From the NCBI GenBank assembly GCA_005116835.1, contig SWDM01000024.1:174943-238942 (forward strand): DNA of 64,000 bases, written 5' to 3'. This document shows positions 43,099 through 51,956 of this stretch, piece after piece. Below the pieces are notes generated by a model. That model made no database searches and was not told the DNA's origin. It saw only the letters and a list, made by a program, of their open reading frames with translations. Positions within the stretch are counted from its first letter, which is position 1, and every line of letters starts with the position of its first letter. Both the position numbers and the translations under genes were made by a program. This stretch comes from Nitrospira sp. (GTDB taxonomy: Bacteria; Nitrospirota; Nitrospiria; Nitrospirales; Nitrospiraceae).

Positions 43099-43380
43099 CT
43101 ATTCCACCAATTCACGAACAGGACCATCTGGGGCATACTTCAATCGAAATGTCGGCACGCCATACCAATAGGCCCAATGGAGAATGAACCCCTCACTCTT
43201 TCCCATCTTCGATTTCCCGACCAAATACGCGCACACTAGCGCCACGCCCATAAACAACGTCAGATGCTTTGATAGAATACCGACAATGAAGGCCACGAAA
43301 ATGATGGCCATTTCATCGGCTTCCCACCACAAGAACTGCGGAAGATTATCGAGATACCGAGGGATAAACGTTCCAGCCAT
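43099..43380 (-). CDS. traL: TraL-like pilus assembly protein
   Basis: 93 residues from ATG 43380; a GTG two codons earlier is the alternative. The sequence has FIPRYLDNLPQFLWWEADEM, then hydrophobic helices (AIIFVAFIVGILSKHLTLFMG, VALVCAYLVGK) and the end GFILHWAYWYGVP. This is the TraL/VirB3-like family, F TraL being 91 residues. It lies between the pilin and traE as in F. Confidence 0.88.
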   Translation of the reverse strand: MAGTFIPRYLDNLPQFLWWEADEMAIIFVAFIVGILSKHLTLFMGVALVCAYLVGKSKMGKSEGFILHWAYWYGVPTFRLKYAPDGPVRELVE

Positions 43381-43442
43381 CGACACACCTCATATTGCCA
43401 ACACGACCATGGGGTGGCTTAGGCCACCCCATGGCACATGGG

Positions 43443-43775
43443 TTACACCAATCCGGCGACGATCGTCGGCAAGATGGCGGGGATGTAGAAAAATCCCGCA
43501 GCCATTGCAAAACCAGCGGCCATCTGGCCATACCGACCGCTCAGGACGGACACCAAGCCAAACAACGCCCCGGCCAATGAAAGCAAGAGGCCGAGCGAAC
43601 CGGTCATATAGCCGGTGACCAAGGTCACCAACGGAGTGAACGTCGCGTCAGCACCGGCATGGGCCGGAATCGCCGCCACGACGAATGTCGCAACGGCCAC
43701 CATCGCCAGCGTACCCAACAGCATCACGACACGACCCTTGGCACTCTGTGCATAATTACGAATCTTGGACATCAT
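43443..43775 (-). CDS. traA: TraA-like pilin precursor
   Basis: 110 residues from ATG 43775 (GGAGG eight bases upstream). A long leader ends near AAIPAHAGAD (signal-peptidase-like AHA site), then two hydrophobic helices: LVTLVTGYMTGSLGLLLSLA and AAGFAMAAGFFYIPAILP, joined by a short loop VSVLSGRYGQ. This is the layout of F-type pilin. F TraA precursor is 121 residues. It is the first gene of the A-L-E-K-B order. No acetylase (TraX) or TraQ homologue is visible; the S26 peptidase may process it. Confidence 0.82.
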   Translation of the reverse strand: MMSKIRNYAQSAKGRVVMLLGTLAMVAVATFVVAAIPAHAGADATFTPLVTLVTGYMTGSLGLLLSLAGALFGLVSVLSGRYGQMAAGFAMAAGFFYIPAILPTIVAGLV

Positions 43776-43965
43776 GGACACATCCTCCGTGTACGGCTCC
43801 ATTTGGAGCGTGAGTTAATGAGACGTCCGGGGAAGTGCCCCGAACTGCCAGTGGAGCCAAGCACTACGCCTGATCTCGTGTGCCACTGGGTTTCTGATAC
43901 CGGGATAACGACCACCGCTATCCATCAATCAATCTCGCTCACCCAACCAAATAGAGCGCACCCAC

Positions 43966-44829
43966 TCACTTCGCCATAGAGGATGTCTCTCCTTTCTTCA
44001 GACCCGTCACCGTCCCCATACAAGCTGATACGGAGACGCCCACATCATCTTTCCCTGCTGAACCAGGCTCCCCCTTCTTGGTGCAACACCCCGCACGAAG
44101 GCCCTGCTGAATGGAGGCACCCGGCGCCAGTGCGTCTTGCAACACACGCTGAACAGCGCGCGCTCTCGCCTGAGCCACTGGCACCATCGAGGAGGTCAGA
44201 CCTGGAACTTCCGTGAGCCCTTCAATCAAGACATACGAGATAGGCCGGCCACGCAGCTGACTCAACTTCTCGCGCTCTGGCCCTGACACCTCATGAACAC
44301 CACGCGGAAACGAGACATCGGTCTGAAGCAGAGACTGCCCGAGTGCACAAACAGATCGAGAACCTTCACTGCTGCTGGCTTGAACAGACAGGGGCGATCC
44401 TAACTTGGCATTCGTGGATATCGAAATGACAGGCAACCCTGCAGGGGCCACCGCACCCTGACCGCCCCCCTTCGTCCCCACGGACGGACCGACTCCGGGC
44501 GACACAAACCGTGGGAATCCCTGTAGGTGCAACGACGCCACATCCAACACCTTGGATAGCTCCGCGTTCCCTTCCTCTTTGGTTTTGGCTTGAGGGGACA
44601 CCAAGGAAGACCCAGAACAGTCATCGTCATAGACGGAGAGCCACTGGGGCTCTTCACGGACGACCACCACCGTCGTCTCTGGCTTATACAGTTTGCCGCA
44701 GACACGCACGTGCTCGGCCATGGGACTTCGCGAGGTCACCACGCACCCCGTCCCGATCACCGAGAGGAGCGCGCCGTAGACGCAGACGTTGACCCACTGT
44801 ACAGATTTCTCGCTGGACACCGTCACCAC
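43966..44829 (-). CDS. Lipoprotein with a degenerate OmpA-like C-terminal domain
   Basis: 287 residues from GTG 44829 (RBS AGAAAGG). Hydrophobic signal WVNVCVYGALLSVIGTGCVV with lipobox GTGC. Residues 185-245 show the OmpA-like order: TDVSFPRGVHEVSGPEREKL, then PISYVLIEGLTE and VAQARARAVQRVLQDAL. The usual peptidoglycan-binding Asp and Arg are not clear, so binding is uncertain. A Cys-rich segment ends it (AGCCTKKGE). It lies 190 bases upstream of the pilin gene on the same strand and may be first in the operon. Confidence 0.6.
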   Translation of the reverse strand: MVTVSSEKSVQWVNVCVYGALLSVIGTGCVVTSRSPMAEHVRVCGKLYKPETTVVVVREEPQWLSVYDDDCSGSSLVSPQAKTKEEGNAELSKVLDVASLHLQGFPRFVSPGVGPSVGTKGGGQGAVAPAGLPVISISTNAKLGSPLSVQASSSEGSRSVCALGQSLLQTDVSFPRGVHEVSGPEREKLSQLRGRPISYVLIEGLTEVPGLTSSMVPVAQARARAVQRVLQDALAPGASIQQGLRAGCCTKKGEPGSAGKDDVGVSVSACMGTVTGLKKGETSSMAK

Positions 44830-45047
44830 CTTTCTGAATCAACCCACAACTGCACGAGGGTTCAAAAAGGTTATACGGATTCGCCCACGAGACGAGAGAT
44901 GAAGAGAAGAAGGAGGGAACTAGATGCGGGAGCGCACAAGATGGGAAGAGGAAGACATGGAAGATTCTGCAACCAAGCGGCTACAGCAGTAACGTTTCAA
45001 TCAAGCAGCCCCACAATTTCTTCTAACGACCAGACGTGATCACCAGC

Positions 45048-45661
45048 TTATCCGTCCTCTGGCCTTTTGAGTTGTTGCAGATACTGCTCAGCAAAATACA
45101 TGCTTGTCGGTTCCCAGATTCCACGCATGGCCATGGCTGCGACGGCAGCATAGTTTCCATCTGGCCTTGGCCTAAGCCTTACAAAAAGTGGAAGTCTGTA
45201 TCGCATAGCGAGAAAGTTCGCTAACAGTCTTGCCGTTCGACCGTTGCCATTTACAAATGGGTGTATGCGGACCCATTCTGCATGTGCCCAGCCGCAGAGC
45301 TCTAAGACTGCGGCTGCGGCGTCCTCGTTAGGGATTGCCCCTGACGGGACGAGTTCGTCAAGGCGCCCAATCACTTTCTGAAGCGTGGTGTTAAATATTC
45401 TAAGTTCGTTTAGAACTTCTGATGATACGACGCCAACGACCGTGCCCACTCCGACATTGATGCCTTGAACACGCGGTTCACCTCGGAACGCTCCAATATG
45501 ATCTCGATTGGGAACATCTAACCCAGACATGACCTGACGATGCCACTCACGGATGGTATTCAGCGTCAGTGATGATCGTTGAGTTGCATGCTCTTTGACG
45601 TTGGAGAGAACCTGGCGGAGTTGACCTCGAGCTGGGGACTATTCGCATCCCAATCAGCCAC
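45048..45661 (-). pseudogene. Fic/DOC-family AMP-transferase gene, frameshifted near its start
   Basis: The main frame contains the Fic motif HPFVNGNGRTARLLANFL (HPFxxGNGR) and the preceding helix pattern AAVLELCGWAHAEWVRI. The best start is a GTG at 45661 overlapping the upstream gene stop; from it the protein reads MADWDANSPQLEVN, the usual Fic N-terminus. Near 45618-45625 the frame must shift by one base to reach LRQVLSNVKEHATQ and LTLNTIREWHRQVMSGL, which continue into the Fic domain. Total length, 614 bases, is not a multiple of three. A downstream ATG at 45530 gives a 160-residue protein that keeps the active site but lacks this segment. Either a sequence error or a broken gene. Confidence 0.7.
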
Positions 45662-45998
45662 GCAAGAGCGTGCGGATCTCTTTTTGGATGGGAGGTTCTT
45701 CCTTGAACGGTATGCCTTCGAGCGGATCTGGTCCAGCGAGCTCTGCTTGGATAAAAGCTTCGATCGCCTTGTTCATGTCAGGGTCTTGCTCGTGGTAGCG
45801 CTCCAGGTCTTGCTGGCTCCCTTTCAAGCGATCAGCGAGCGACTGCGGGGTGTTTGTCGCGACATACTGAACAATGGCATCATACACAACGTCATTCATG
45901 GGACGTTTGAGCCATTGACTTGCCTGCTCCAGAAAGTGATGGAGACCAGCGGGTATGGTGAGAGACTGTTGATTATCCATGATTTGTAAGATTACCAC
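45654..45998 (-). CDS. Small protein upstream of fic, probable partner
   Basis: 114 residues from GTG 45998, or 108 from ATG 45980. The N-terminal part (SLTIPAGLHHFLEQASQWLK, then PMNDVVYDAIVQYVA) has the look of a ribbon-helix-helix or RHH-like fold; the middle is acidic (DLERYHEQDPDMNKAIEAF) and the end EIRTLLRG. It overlaps the GTG of fic by eight bases, so the two form an operon. It may be an antitoxin for Fic but lacks the canonical inhibitory S/TxxxE(G/N) helix. Confidence 0.55.
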   Translation of the reverse strand: MVILQIMDNQQSLTIPAGLHHFLEQASQWLKRPMNDVVYDAIVQYVATNTPQSLADRLKGSQQDLERYHEQDPDMNKAIEAFIQAELAGPDPLEGIPFKEEPPIQKEIRTLLRG

Positions 45999-46030
45999 CG
46001 CCCTCAGCGGTGGTCAACAGTTGACATCCT

Positions 46031-46050
46031 CCCCGGCCTGAAGGCCGGGG
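46031..46050 (-). repeat. Right-end hairpin of a decayed TnpB element
   Basis: CCCCGGCCT-GA-AGGCCGGGG, followed on the minus strand by GAGGATGTCAA. The same hairpin and GGATGTCAA end lie after the intact tnpB at 60661-60689. This marks the right end of an IS605-group element in minus orientation. Confidence 0.7.
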
Positions 46051-46062
46051 ATTCCTACGGCG

Positions 46063-46340
46063 CTACACATGAGCAAGCTCTTGCGTAGTCGCTTCGGTGG
46101 GTGCCTGCTTCATGGAGCGGCCTGACTGCGCCAACTCTCCACAGGCTAACACGGCATGCCCTGCCGCTAAGACATTGAGAGCGCCGACCAGATCGGCGTG
46201 ATGCTCGTACCCGCATTCCACTCACGCAAAGCGAGCCTGTGTCTGGCGATTATCTGCCGAGATATGGCCGCAAGCCGGACACGTCCGACTCGTGCACTGC
46301 GGCGGCACGGCGATGAGCATCCCGCCCTTCCAGTTAAGTT
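46063..46340 (-). pseudogene. TnpB C-terminal remnant
   Basis: About 92 codons of a TnpB: VPPQCTSRTCPACGHISADN, RQTQARFA, a stop TGA, then [20 protein letters not shown] and GHAVLACGE, ending in TAG at 46063. The TGA replaces the first Cys of the second zinc-finger pair (FxCxxCG), so this zinc ribbon is broken. The third RuvC aspartate (HADLVGALN) remains. The N-terminal three quarters are absent. Its zinc-finger sequence differs from that of the intact copy at 59459, so it is a different lineage with the same right end. Confidence 0.8.
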
Positions 46341-46376
46341 TGTATTTTAATAAGCCTTACAAACCGAATCGCGCAG

Positions 46377-47198
46377 CTAGAAGACATAACTGACTCCCAC
46401 AGTGGTTCGCACCAGCGCCTGACCCGTCGAACCCATGAAATCTCGACTTACACCAACTGCCACATGCCAATTTGTCTCAACTGCGACGATATACCCAAAC
46501 TCAGGACTGACCACCCAACCTTCACCCCCAGCCTGACCCGTATGAAGAGGATCTTGATTCACATTGATATTCATGACCAGAACCGACGATGCAGACAACG
46601 CCTTAGCCGCCCCTGTCGTTACACCCCACAAGTGAGTGCGGCCCGACACCCAATGACCGGGTTCGAATTCCGGCACCACCCCGTACCAGAGATTCGTACT
46701 CAAAAACCACTCATTGCGGACCTTCCACGATCCTAGGAGCGCCACCTGTAAGGATGGATTCGATCGTTCGCCCATGAGAGGAATCCCAGCTGTCACACGC
46801 ACGCCAATGGCAGGAAGAGCCGAATAGTCCTCAGACGGTCGATACACCTGTGTCATCACCCCAACATTCAACGACGAAGGATTATCGAGGGTCCCCGGAT
46901 CCTTCGGCCCACGCAAACCCGTCCCCCCCAGCGTCAACTCCGTCCGTTCCCCAACCCCCAGACGCAGATCATGGGTGCTGCGAAGTCGACCGCGTTCCGC
47001 CCCTGATGGGGTATCGAACACATCACCACGAAGTGCCGATTGCAGCACCCATGTGCCCTTCGGCACCGCATAGGCATCATCCAATCTGGTTGGATACCCT
47101 TGATTCAGATTCACCGGGGAGAACGCCCACCCCACACTCGGGCCGCCTGCCAGCATCACACATAACCCCATGACACACCCCTGACGGACCCAGTGCAT
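46377..47198 (-). CDS. Outer-membrane beta-barrel protein
   Basis: 273 residues from ATG 47198 (RBS GGGAGGGTGGGT). Signal peptide GCVMGLCVMLAGGPSVGWA. The mature part has repeated amphipathic strands (TELTLGGTGLRG, EWFLSTNLWYGVV, NWHVAVGVSRDF) and ends in a Phe (VGVSYVF), the sorting signal for BamA. It resembles the transporter-like outer-membrane proteins (DUF3187/MipA-like shape). A direct role in transfer is not shown; it lies outside the tra operon. Confidence 0.65.
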   Translation of the reverse strand: MHWVRQGCVMGLCVMLAGGPSVGWAFSPVNLNQGYPTRLDDAYAVPKGTWVLQSALRGDVFDTPSGAERGRLRSTHDLRLGVGERTELTLGGTGLRGPKDPGTLDNPSSLNVGVMTQVYRPSEDYSALPAIGVRVTAGIPLMGERSNPSLQVALLGSWKVRNEWFLSTNLWYGVVPEFEPGHWVSGRTHLWGVTTGAAKALSASSVLVMNINVNQDPLHTGQAGGEGWVVSPEFGYIVAVETNWHVAVGVSRDFMGSTGQALVRTTVGVSYVF

Positions 47199-47280
47199 AC
47201 CCACCCTCCCTGATTCAACCACCGACTCCTATCAGGTATTACTGGCAACCGCCTTTGATCCTCCCGCCCCGCGCGTCCTG

Positions 47281-47562
47281 CTAGGACCGCGTCGCCATCC
47301 ACGCACGTAGCGCCTCCTCCATAATATGCTCAAACTGATCCACCGCCTGACACCCATGCAACACCGCATGACGCGCTAACGCCTGCCTCACACGATGCCG
47401 CCACCAAACCGCAATCTCAGGATGCATCGTCATCAACAACTCCGTGACGGCATGAAACCATTGACTATCCAATAGATCGAGCGGAGTCTCCCGAAGACCC
47501 ATGAGATGGCTCTGCACCATCTCTTCTAACGCCCCCAACTGTGATCGCCACGCTGTTCCCAT
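47281..47562 (-). CDS. Hypothetical protein, 93 aa
   Basis: ATG 47562 follows GAGGAGGGGGT. Helical product with several Trp/His (QWFHAVTELLMTMHPEIAVW, then RHRVRQALARHAVLHG). It follows the decayed RecD2-like gene by nine bases, so it was in the same operon. No family recognised. Confidence 0.5.
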   Translation of the reverse strand: MGTAWRSQLGALEEMVQSHLMGLRETPLDLLDSQWFHAVTELLMTMHPEIAVWWRHRVRQALARHAVLHGCQAVDQFEHIMEEALRAWMATRS

Positions 47563-47571
47563 ACCCCCTCC

Positions 47572-48750
47572 TCAACAGACCAACATGTAGGTTTGTTCAC
47601 GGCCCCGTGTCCGCGCCACCTCTTGTAACCGAGGATCTTGCAAAAACCCCGCACGACCAGTCGGCATCACCACAAACACATAATCGTACCGACTACCTTG
47701 TGCCCGATAGATAGTCAAACAATAGGCCAGCTCCACAATCGTAGGATCCAGGGTCACCACAGGCCTGACTCAAGACGGAGTCGCACCCCTGACCCATCTG
47801 GCCCGACCACCATTCCCACCATGCCGTTGTAGGCCGGCGGGGTCACCGTGTAGCAGTTCTTCGTCACCATCACGCGGTCCGTCACACGAAACCCCGCACC
47901 CACTGAGGCGCCTCGTGGATTCACCGCCGCTTGCAAGAGATGATTGAGTCGCCGCAACCCCAACTCCCCATCATGGACCGGCGCGAGCACCTGCCACTCT
48001 GATCCCTCCTGAACACAGGACAAGACCCGTCGCACGAGACTGTCCTGCACATGACCAGACGACCCGCATTTCACCGTCGTCACTCGCACACGCTCAGGCC
48101 CGTCCTCTCGAAGAAAAGGGGGCAACACCAGTGCCGGTAAACATCCCAGTAACTCGGTCATCACCGACACCGATCCGACCGGGGGCAACTGCCGTGGATC
48201 ACCAGAAAACACAATTTGGCCACGACACACACTGAGGAGCCGAGACAGAATCGGCCAGACCAACATCGACATTTCAACGACAAAGACGACGTCCTGGGTC
48301 ACCACCTCAACCGAATACCCGTCCCCGCCGACGATAGAGCACAAACACATCCTGATACATCGTCCGCACCGTGCGGAGCGAGCCCTTCGCAATCTCTCGG
48401 GCTAACGCCCCCCAGCCGGCCGCCAACAACCAGCGCAACACTGGCCCTAGGAGTTCGATCACCAGTTCCCCGTGATCGGGACGGCCCTGCCGGCCATACA
48501 CCGCGCGAGACAATCCACTCACATCGCCAGGAATGGACAGACTCGACGGCGCACACGACTGCGCTATCACAAACGCAGACTCGTGGTCCTCTTCCTGCTA
48601 GCCTGTCACCGTAATCACCTCACCCACCGCGACCGTCCCGACACTGGACGGCAGAAAGACACGGCGACGCCGGTTGAGCATGATCCACATACCCGTCGCC
48701 CGGGCATTGCACGACGATAACGTGACACAACCGGTGATTGATTCTGCCAT
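47572..48750 (-). pseudogene. RecD2-like helicase gene, decayed
   Basis: Pieces of one helicase are recognisable in order. From ATG 48750 (RBS AAAGGAG): ITGCVTLSSCNARATGMWIM and VAVGEVITVTG, an N-terminal OB-like part, then an in-frame TAG at 48598. The same frame continues to VRTMYQDVFVLYRRRGR, then changes frame near 48315 to VFVVEMSMLVWPILSRLLSV (Walker B) and FSGDPRQLPPVGSV (motif III). A second frame change near 47760 leads to ELAYCLTIYRAQGSRYDYVF and VARTRGREQTYMLVC (motifs V and VI). Walker A is missing. One stop, two shifts and a deletion rule out an active enzyme. Confidence 0.75.
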
Positions 48751-48775
48751 TGGTCAGCGCTCCTTTCGTCCAAGA

Positions 48776-48810
48776 GTCCAACCTAATATCATGATGATAT
48801 TAGGTTGGAC
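48776..48810. promoter_or_regulatory. Perfect 35-base palindrome
   Basis: Arm GTCCAACCTAATATCAT (48776-48792), centre G, and the exact reverse complement (48794-48810). It lies between the decayed helicase gene (minus, start 48750) and the nuclease gene (plus, start 48921). There is no T run and no gene end here, so it is not a normal terminator. It may be an operator, a replication or processing site, or a recombination target. Confidence 0.75.
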
Positions 48811-48920
48811 TGCATCCGATACTGTTCTTCGCCCCGACCAATCCACTATCCCCTTTCCCACCTCAACGCACATCGCCACACCCCAACATCTCAGTATTCG
48901 TCCACACCACAGAGGTCACT

Positions 48921-50030
48921 ATGCTGGCAGAACTCATCCATCCCATTGCCGCGATGGATCACGAGGAATGGGAATTCCGACCACGCCCCTCCAATGGCGG
49001 GCCCGATACCTGTCTCAGAAAGATGGCCTATCAAGCCTACGACGCCCCCCAGAAAGACCCACACGGACGCTTTCTTGTGGTCCTCGACGACAGCAGTTGG
49101 CACGAGGAACTCGTCCTCCAATGGCTGGAGCGGACCGTCTTTCATATTCATAGCCGACAACTCCGCATCGCTTGCGGTACCACCATCTGGAAAGGCCAAC
49201 CCCAGACGATTAATGGCCAAATCGATGGCATCGTCACCGATCTCTTCGGGGTTGACCGTCTCCTGGAAATAAAAGCCATCGAGCACTTCACGTTCCAACG
49301 CTATGCGGACGGCGCGTACCCGACGAATTACTTCACCCAAGTCGTCTTTTATATCAACGGCGTGCTGACGTTAAACCCAGACCTGCGGGAAGCGCTGCTC
49401 CTGATTAAAAACAAAAATCAAAGCGCATTCTTAGAATATCGACTCCGCTATCACCCAGAAGAAGATCGCCTCACCGTCGTCGAAATCACCCACTCCAATG
49501 GGACACACACCTTCCCCAATCAGGAATTTATTGGCCTGTATCGACAGGCCCTCACCCGATTTGCCGTGCTAGAAACCCATCGAGAAGCCGGCAGCTTACC
49601 AATTCGGCCATACGAGAACGTGCGCAACTTCCACTGCGACTATTGCCCATTTAAGAAAATGTGCTGGGAAGGAATGACACGTATTCCGCTCGCAGGTCAG
49701 CGACCCATGCGAGCCGAACTCATTCCATTAGCTCAAGAATTTATCGAGTTGGATGAAAAGTTGGGTCCACTCGAAAAACGTTGGAAAGACATCAAGCAGC
49801 TGTTCCAATTGGAGCTACGGGCGAACGGCGTACAAAACCTGTATGGCGGGGGGTATACCGTAAATTCCAGCGTCTCCAGTCAAAATCGACTGGATGAATC
49901 CCTCTTGCCGAAAGAGCTAGTCGCCCGATCGAAACGAGCGACACCCACAGAACGCATCTCCATCAAACAGGTCCAGTCAGCCACAACACACACCGCTGTG
50001 CCTGACGCCCCGACCTCACTTGCAAGCTAA
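48921..50030 (+). CDS. PD-(D/E)XK nuclease with iron-sulfur-type cysteines (Cas4/AddB-like)
   Basis: 369 residues. Motif I region HEEL (H61), motif II GQIDGIV (D102), motif III LLEIKA (E116, K118) and the QxxxY motif (Q140-Y144) are in place. One Cys at 31 (CLRKMAY) and three at 239, 242 and 248 (CDYCPFKKMC) fit the 4Fe-4S ring of Cas4/AddB nucleases. Residues 265-320 form a helical coiled part. Such enzymes degrade or trim DNA ends from the 5' side. The next gene, 27 bases on, is a phage-type protein, so the pair may form a recombination or DNA-processing module. Confidence 0.82.
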   Translation: MLAELIHPIAAMDHEEWEFRPRPSNGGPDTCLRKMAYQAYDAPQKDPHGRFLVVLDDSSWHEELVLQWLERTVFHIHSRQLRIACGTTIWKGQPQTINGQIDGIVTDLFGVDRLLEIKAIEHFTFQRYADGAYPTNYFTQVVFYINGVLTLNPDLREALLLIKNKNQSAFLEYRLRYHPEEDRLTVVEITHSNGTHTFPNQEFIGLYRQALTRFAVLETHREAGSLPIRPYENVRNFHCDYCPFKKMCWEGMTRIPLAGQRPMRAELIPLAQEFIELDEKLGPLEKRWKDIKQLFQLELRANGVQNLYGGGYTVNSSVSSQNRLDESLLPKELVARSKRATPTERISIKQVQSATTHTAVPDAPTSLAS

Positions 50031-50056
50031 TCACCACTGACCAGAAGGAGTACCCC

Positions 50057-51193
50057 ATGGGCGAAGCCGCACTCACACTCATTCCGCAGACCACTTTCAT
50101 TCCCTATACCAGGATCAAGGGCATTTCTGATCGCAAACGCCTCCCGATCATCGGCAAGATCCGTTTAGGCGTGCGCGTCAATGGCCACAAAGGGATGTAC
50201 CCCCAAGAAACGCCCTACTTCATCGTCCCGCCGGAAGTGGCGGCCAAATATGGCGACAAACCCACAGCACTCGATATCATTTTTATGTTGAATGATGAAA
50301 CCCGCATGTTCCCGCAAGCAGTCAAATGGTACAGCACCAGCGGCTTAAAATGCATTGGCAATGGCGAACAGGCCTCGCGACTCAACACGGACACGTACCG
50401 ATTCGAGCCCTTTCCTCAATGTCCATGTGAGAAACTAACAACCGGCGAGTGCACTAAACGGGCAAATTTACTCGTGATGATTCCCACCGTGTCCCACGGC
50501 GGACTCTATCAAATCGACACCGGCAGCCAAAACTCCATTGACAACATCAATGGGTATTTTGAATTTCTCAAGCTGACGCTCGGACGAATCGCCAATATCC
50601 CACTCAAACTGAGACGCATCCCGTATCAGTCACCCTGGCAGGGCCAGATGAACACCCACTATCCCTTAGTACTTCGATATGAGGGATCGCCGGAGCTCAC
50701 ACAACAGTTGAAAGACGAAACCATCACAGTCCTGGACCGCGTCCGCACCTTGGATGTGCAAGCGCCGATCGATGTGAATCCCGCCACCGATACCGACGCC
50801 ACGATTGTGGCAGAAGAGGACTTAGCCAGCGTGATGACATTACCAGCACTCACCCAGGAACAGAACGCCAACTCGGACACGCCGATACCACGCCCTCCAC
50901 AAGCCGCCACAGACTTCGTGGCGCCACCGGTGAAAGAGGATAAAGCCGTCCAATCCATGACGGCGAAGCAGCGAAGCTTCCTTCTGGAACTCGCCCGCCG
51001 CAAAGACATCACCGAAACCCATGTCGACGCCGTCACGCATGGCTACAATAAACGACAAGCCTCCGGCCTCATTGAGCAGCTCCAGAGCGGAGATTATTCA
51101 GGATTCGAAGAGGTCACAGACGAGGAAATTCCTGCCTCGGACACGCCCACCCCACCCACGAGCTCTCAAGACGCGCCCCTCGTAGAGTTCTAA
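50057..51193 (+). CDS. Phage-type protein of the recombination-directionality-factor-like family
   Basis: 378 residues, RBS GAAGGAGTACCCC. The central part has KPTALDIIFMLNDETRMFPQ, a VKWYSTSGLKCIGNGEQASR block, a CPCEKLTTGECTKRANL Cys cluster (C-x-C...C, possible zinc) and GGLYQIDTGSQNSIDNINGY. This series of motifs recalls the phage proteins annotated as recombination directionality factor (phiC31 gp3-like) or metal-binding hydrolase. The C-terminal 110 residues are a linker plus a small helical domain (MTAKQRSFLLELARRKDITE). A role as partner of the nuclease is inferred. Confidence 0.55.
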   Translation: MGEAALTLIPQTTFIPYTRIKGISDRKRLPIIGKIRLGVRVNGHKGMYPQETPYFIVPPEVAAKYGDKPTALDIIFMLNDETRMFPQAVKWYSTSGLKCIGNGEQASRLNTDTYRFEPFPQCPCEKLTTGECTKRANLLVMIPTVSHGGLYQIDTGSQNSIDNINGYFEFLKLTLGRIANIPLKLRRIPYQSPWQGQMNTHYPLVLRYEGSPELTQQLKDETITVLDRVRTLDVQAPIDVNPATDTDATIVAEEDLASVMTLPALTQEQNANSDTPIPRPPQAATDFVAPPVKEDKAVQSMTAKQRSFLLELARRKDITETHVDAVTHGYNKRQASGLIEQLQSGDYSGFEEVTDEEIPASDTPTPPTSSQDAPLVEF

Positions 51194-51254
51194 CAACATG
51201 GCCGGTGCGGGATCCTCTCCCCCACCGGCCATAAACGATCTCACAGTAGACCTG

Positions 51255-51929
51255 TCAACGAACGGACTGCTTCTTTTGCCCCATCGTGACCATTCGCGTA
51301 CGGAAATCTTCCAATTCGCGCCGGGTAGTCGGAGAGATACCGGCCACCACTTCCAGTAAATTCACACAACCCTCATATTCCTGCAACAGCATTTTCATCC
51401 CGTCACTCAGATACCCGGCGGCGAGCAAATACTGATCCACTGATTGCTTCACCGCATTGGCCACTAACACCACTTCGAACGCAGTTAACTGACCGAACCC
51501 CTGCAGAACAAATCGGAGTCGGCCCTCCAAACGACAAGAACCATCCACACGCGCGACCACAGCCGCCGCCCCCCGTCCCAGGTCTTTCTGCAGCCGAATG
51601 AGGAACACCTCCGGCATGGACAACAGCACACTACTGGATAAATATCCTCGGACTTCCACCGGAACCACCTCACGCGCGCGCAAGAGTAAGAGCCGTTGCC
51701 GGAGCAAGGCCTCTCCCTCTGGTGAGCTTGTGCAGACCACACTCAGCTTGCGCAGAAATTCCTCACTCGGCACCCACCCTCGAGGGCCGCGCGATTTCTC
51801 ATTTTCGATTTGCCAGATGTGGGATTGCGCGCATCCCACGTGAATGGCCATTTGAGTCGGCGTCCATCCCTGCGCCTCACGCAATTGCCGAACCAACTTT
51901 GAAAGACCCACCTCCTCGAATCCGTCCAC
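51255..51929 (-). CDS. XRE-family HTH regulator, 224 aa
   Basis: Residues 9-60 are a helix-turn-helix of the Cro/CI type (LSKLVRQLREAQGWTPTQMA, then CAQSHIWQIENEKSRGP). The C-terminal part is helical with LLLLRAREVVPVEVRGY and QSVDQYLLAAGYLSDG, which could be a dimerisation or sensing domain. It is divergent from the HTH gene at 52147, with shared CGCTTATA boxes in between, so it probably controls both. Confidence 0.75.
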   Translation of the reverse strand: MDGFEEVGLSKLVRQLREAQGWTPTQMAIHVGCAQSHIWQIENEKSRGPRGWVPSEEFLRKLSVVCTSSPEGEALLRQRLLLLRAREVVPVEVRGYLSSSVLLSMPEVFLIRLQKDLGRGAAAVVARVDGSCRLEGRLRFVLQGFGQLTAFEVVLVANAVKQSVDQYLLAAGYLSDGMKMLLQEYEGCVNLLEVVAGISPTTRRELEDFRTRMVTMGQKKQSVR

Positions 51930-51942
51930 TCAACCCCCTATC

Positions 51943-51956
51943 TATAAGCGCTTATA
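51943..51956. promoter_or_regulatory. Palindromic operator TATAAGCGCTTATA
   Basis: A perfect 14-base palindrome, two back-to-back copies of CGCTTATA, 14 bases before the start of the minus-strand XRE gene. Two more CGCTTATA copies lie at 52117-52124 and 52131-52138. The same eight bases on both sides of a divergent pair point to one regulator. Confidence 0.65.

Noticed and set aside
47572..48750. Working RecD2 helicase made by stop-codon readthrough and frameshifting
   Set aside because: Walker A is missing, so even a recoded product would not hydrolyse ATP.
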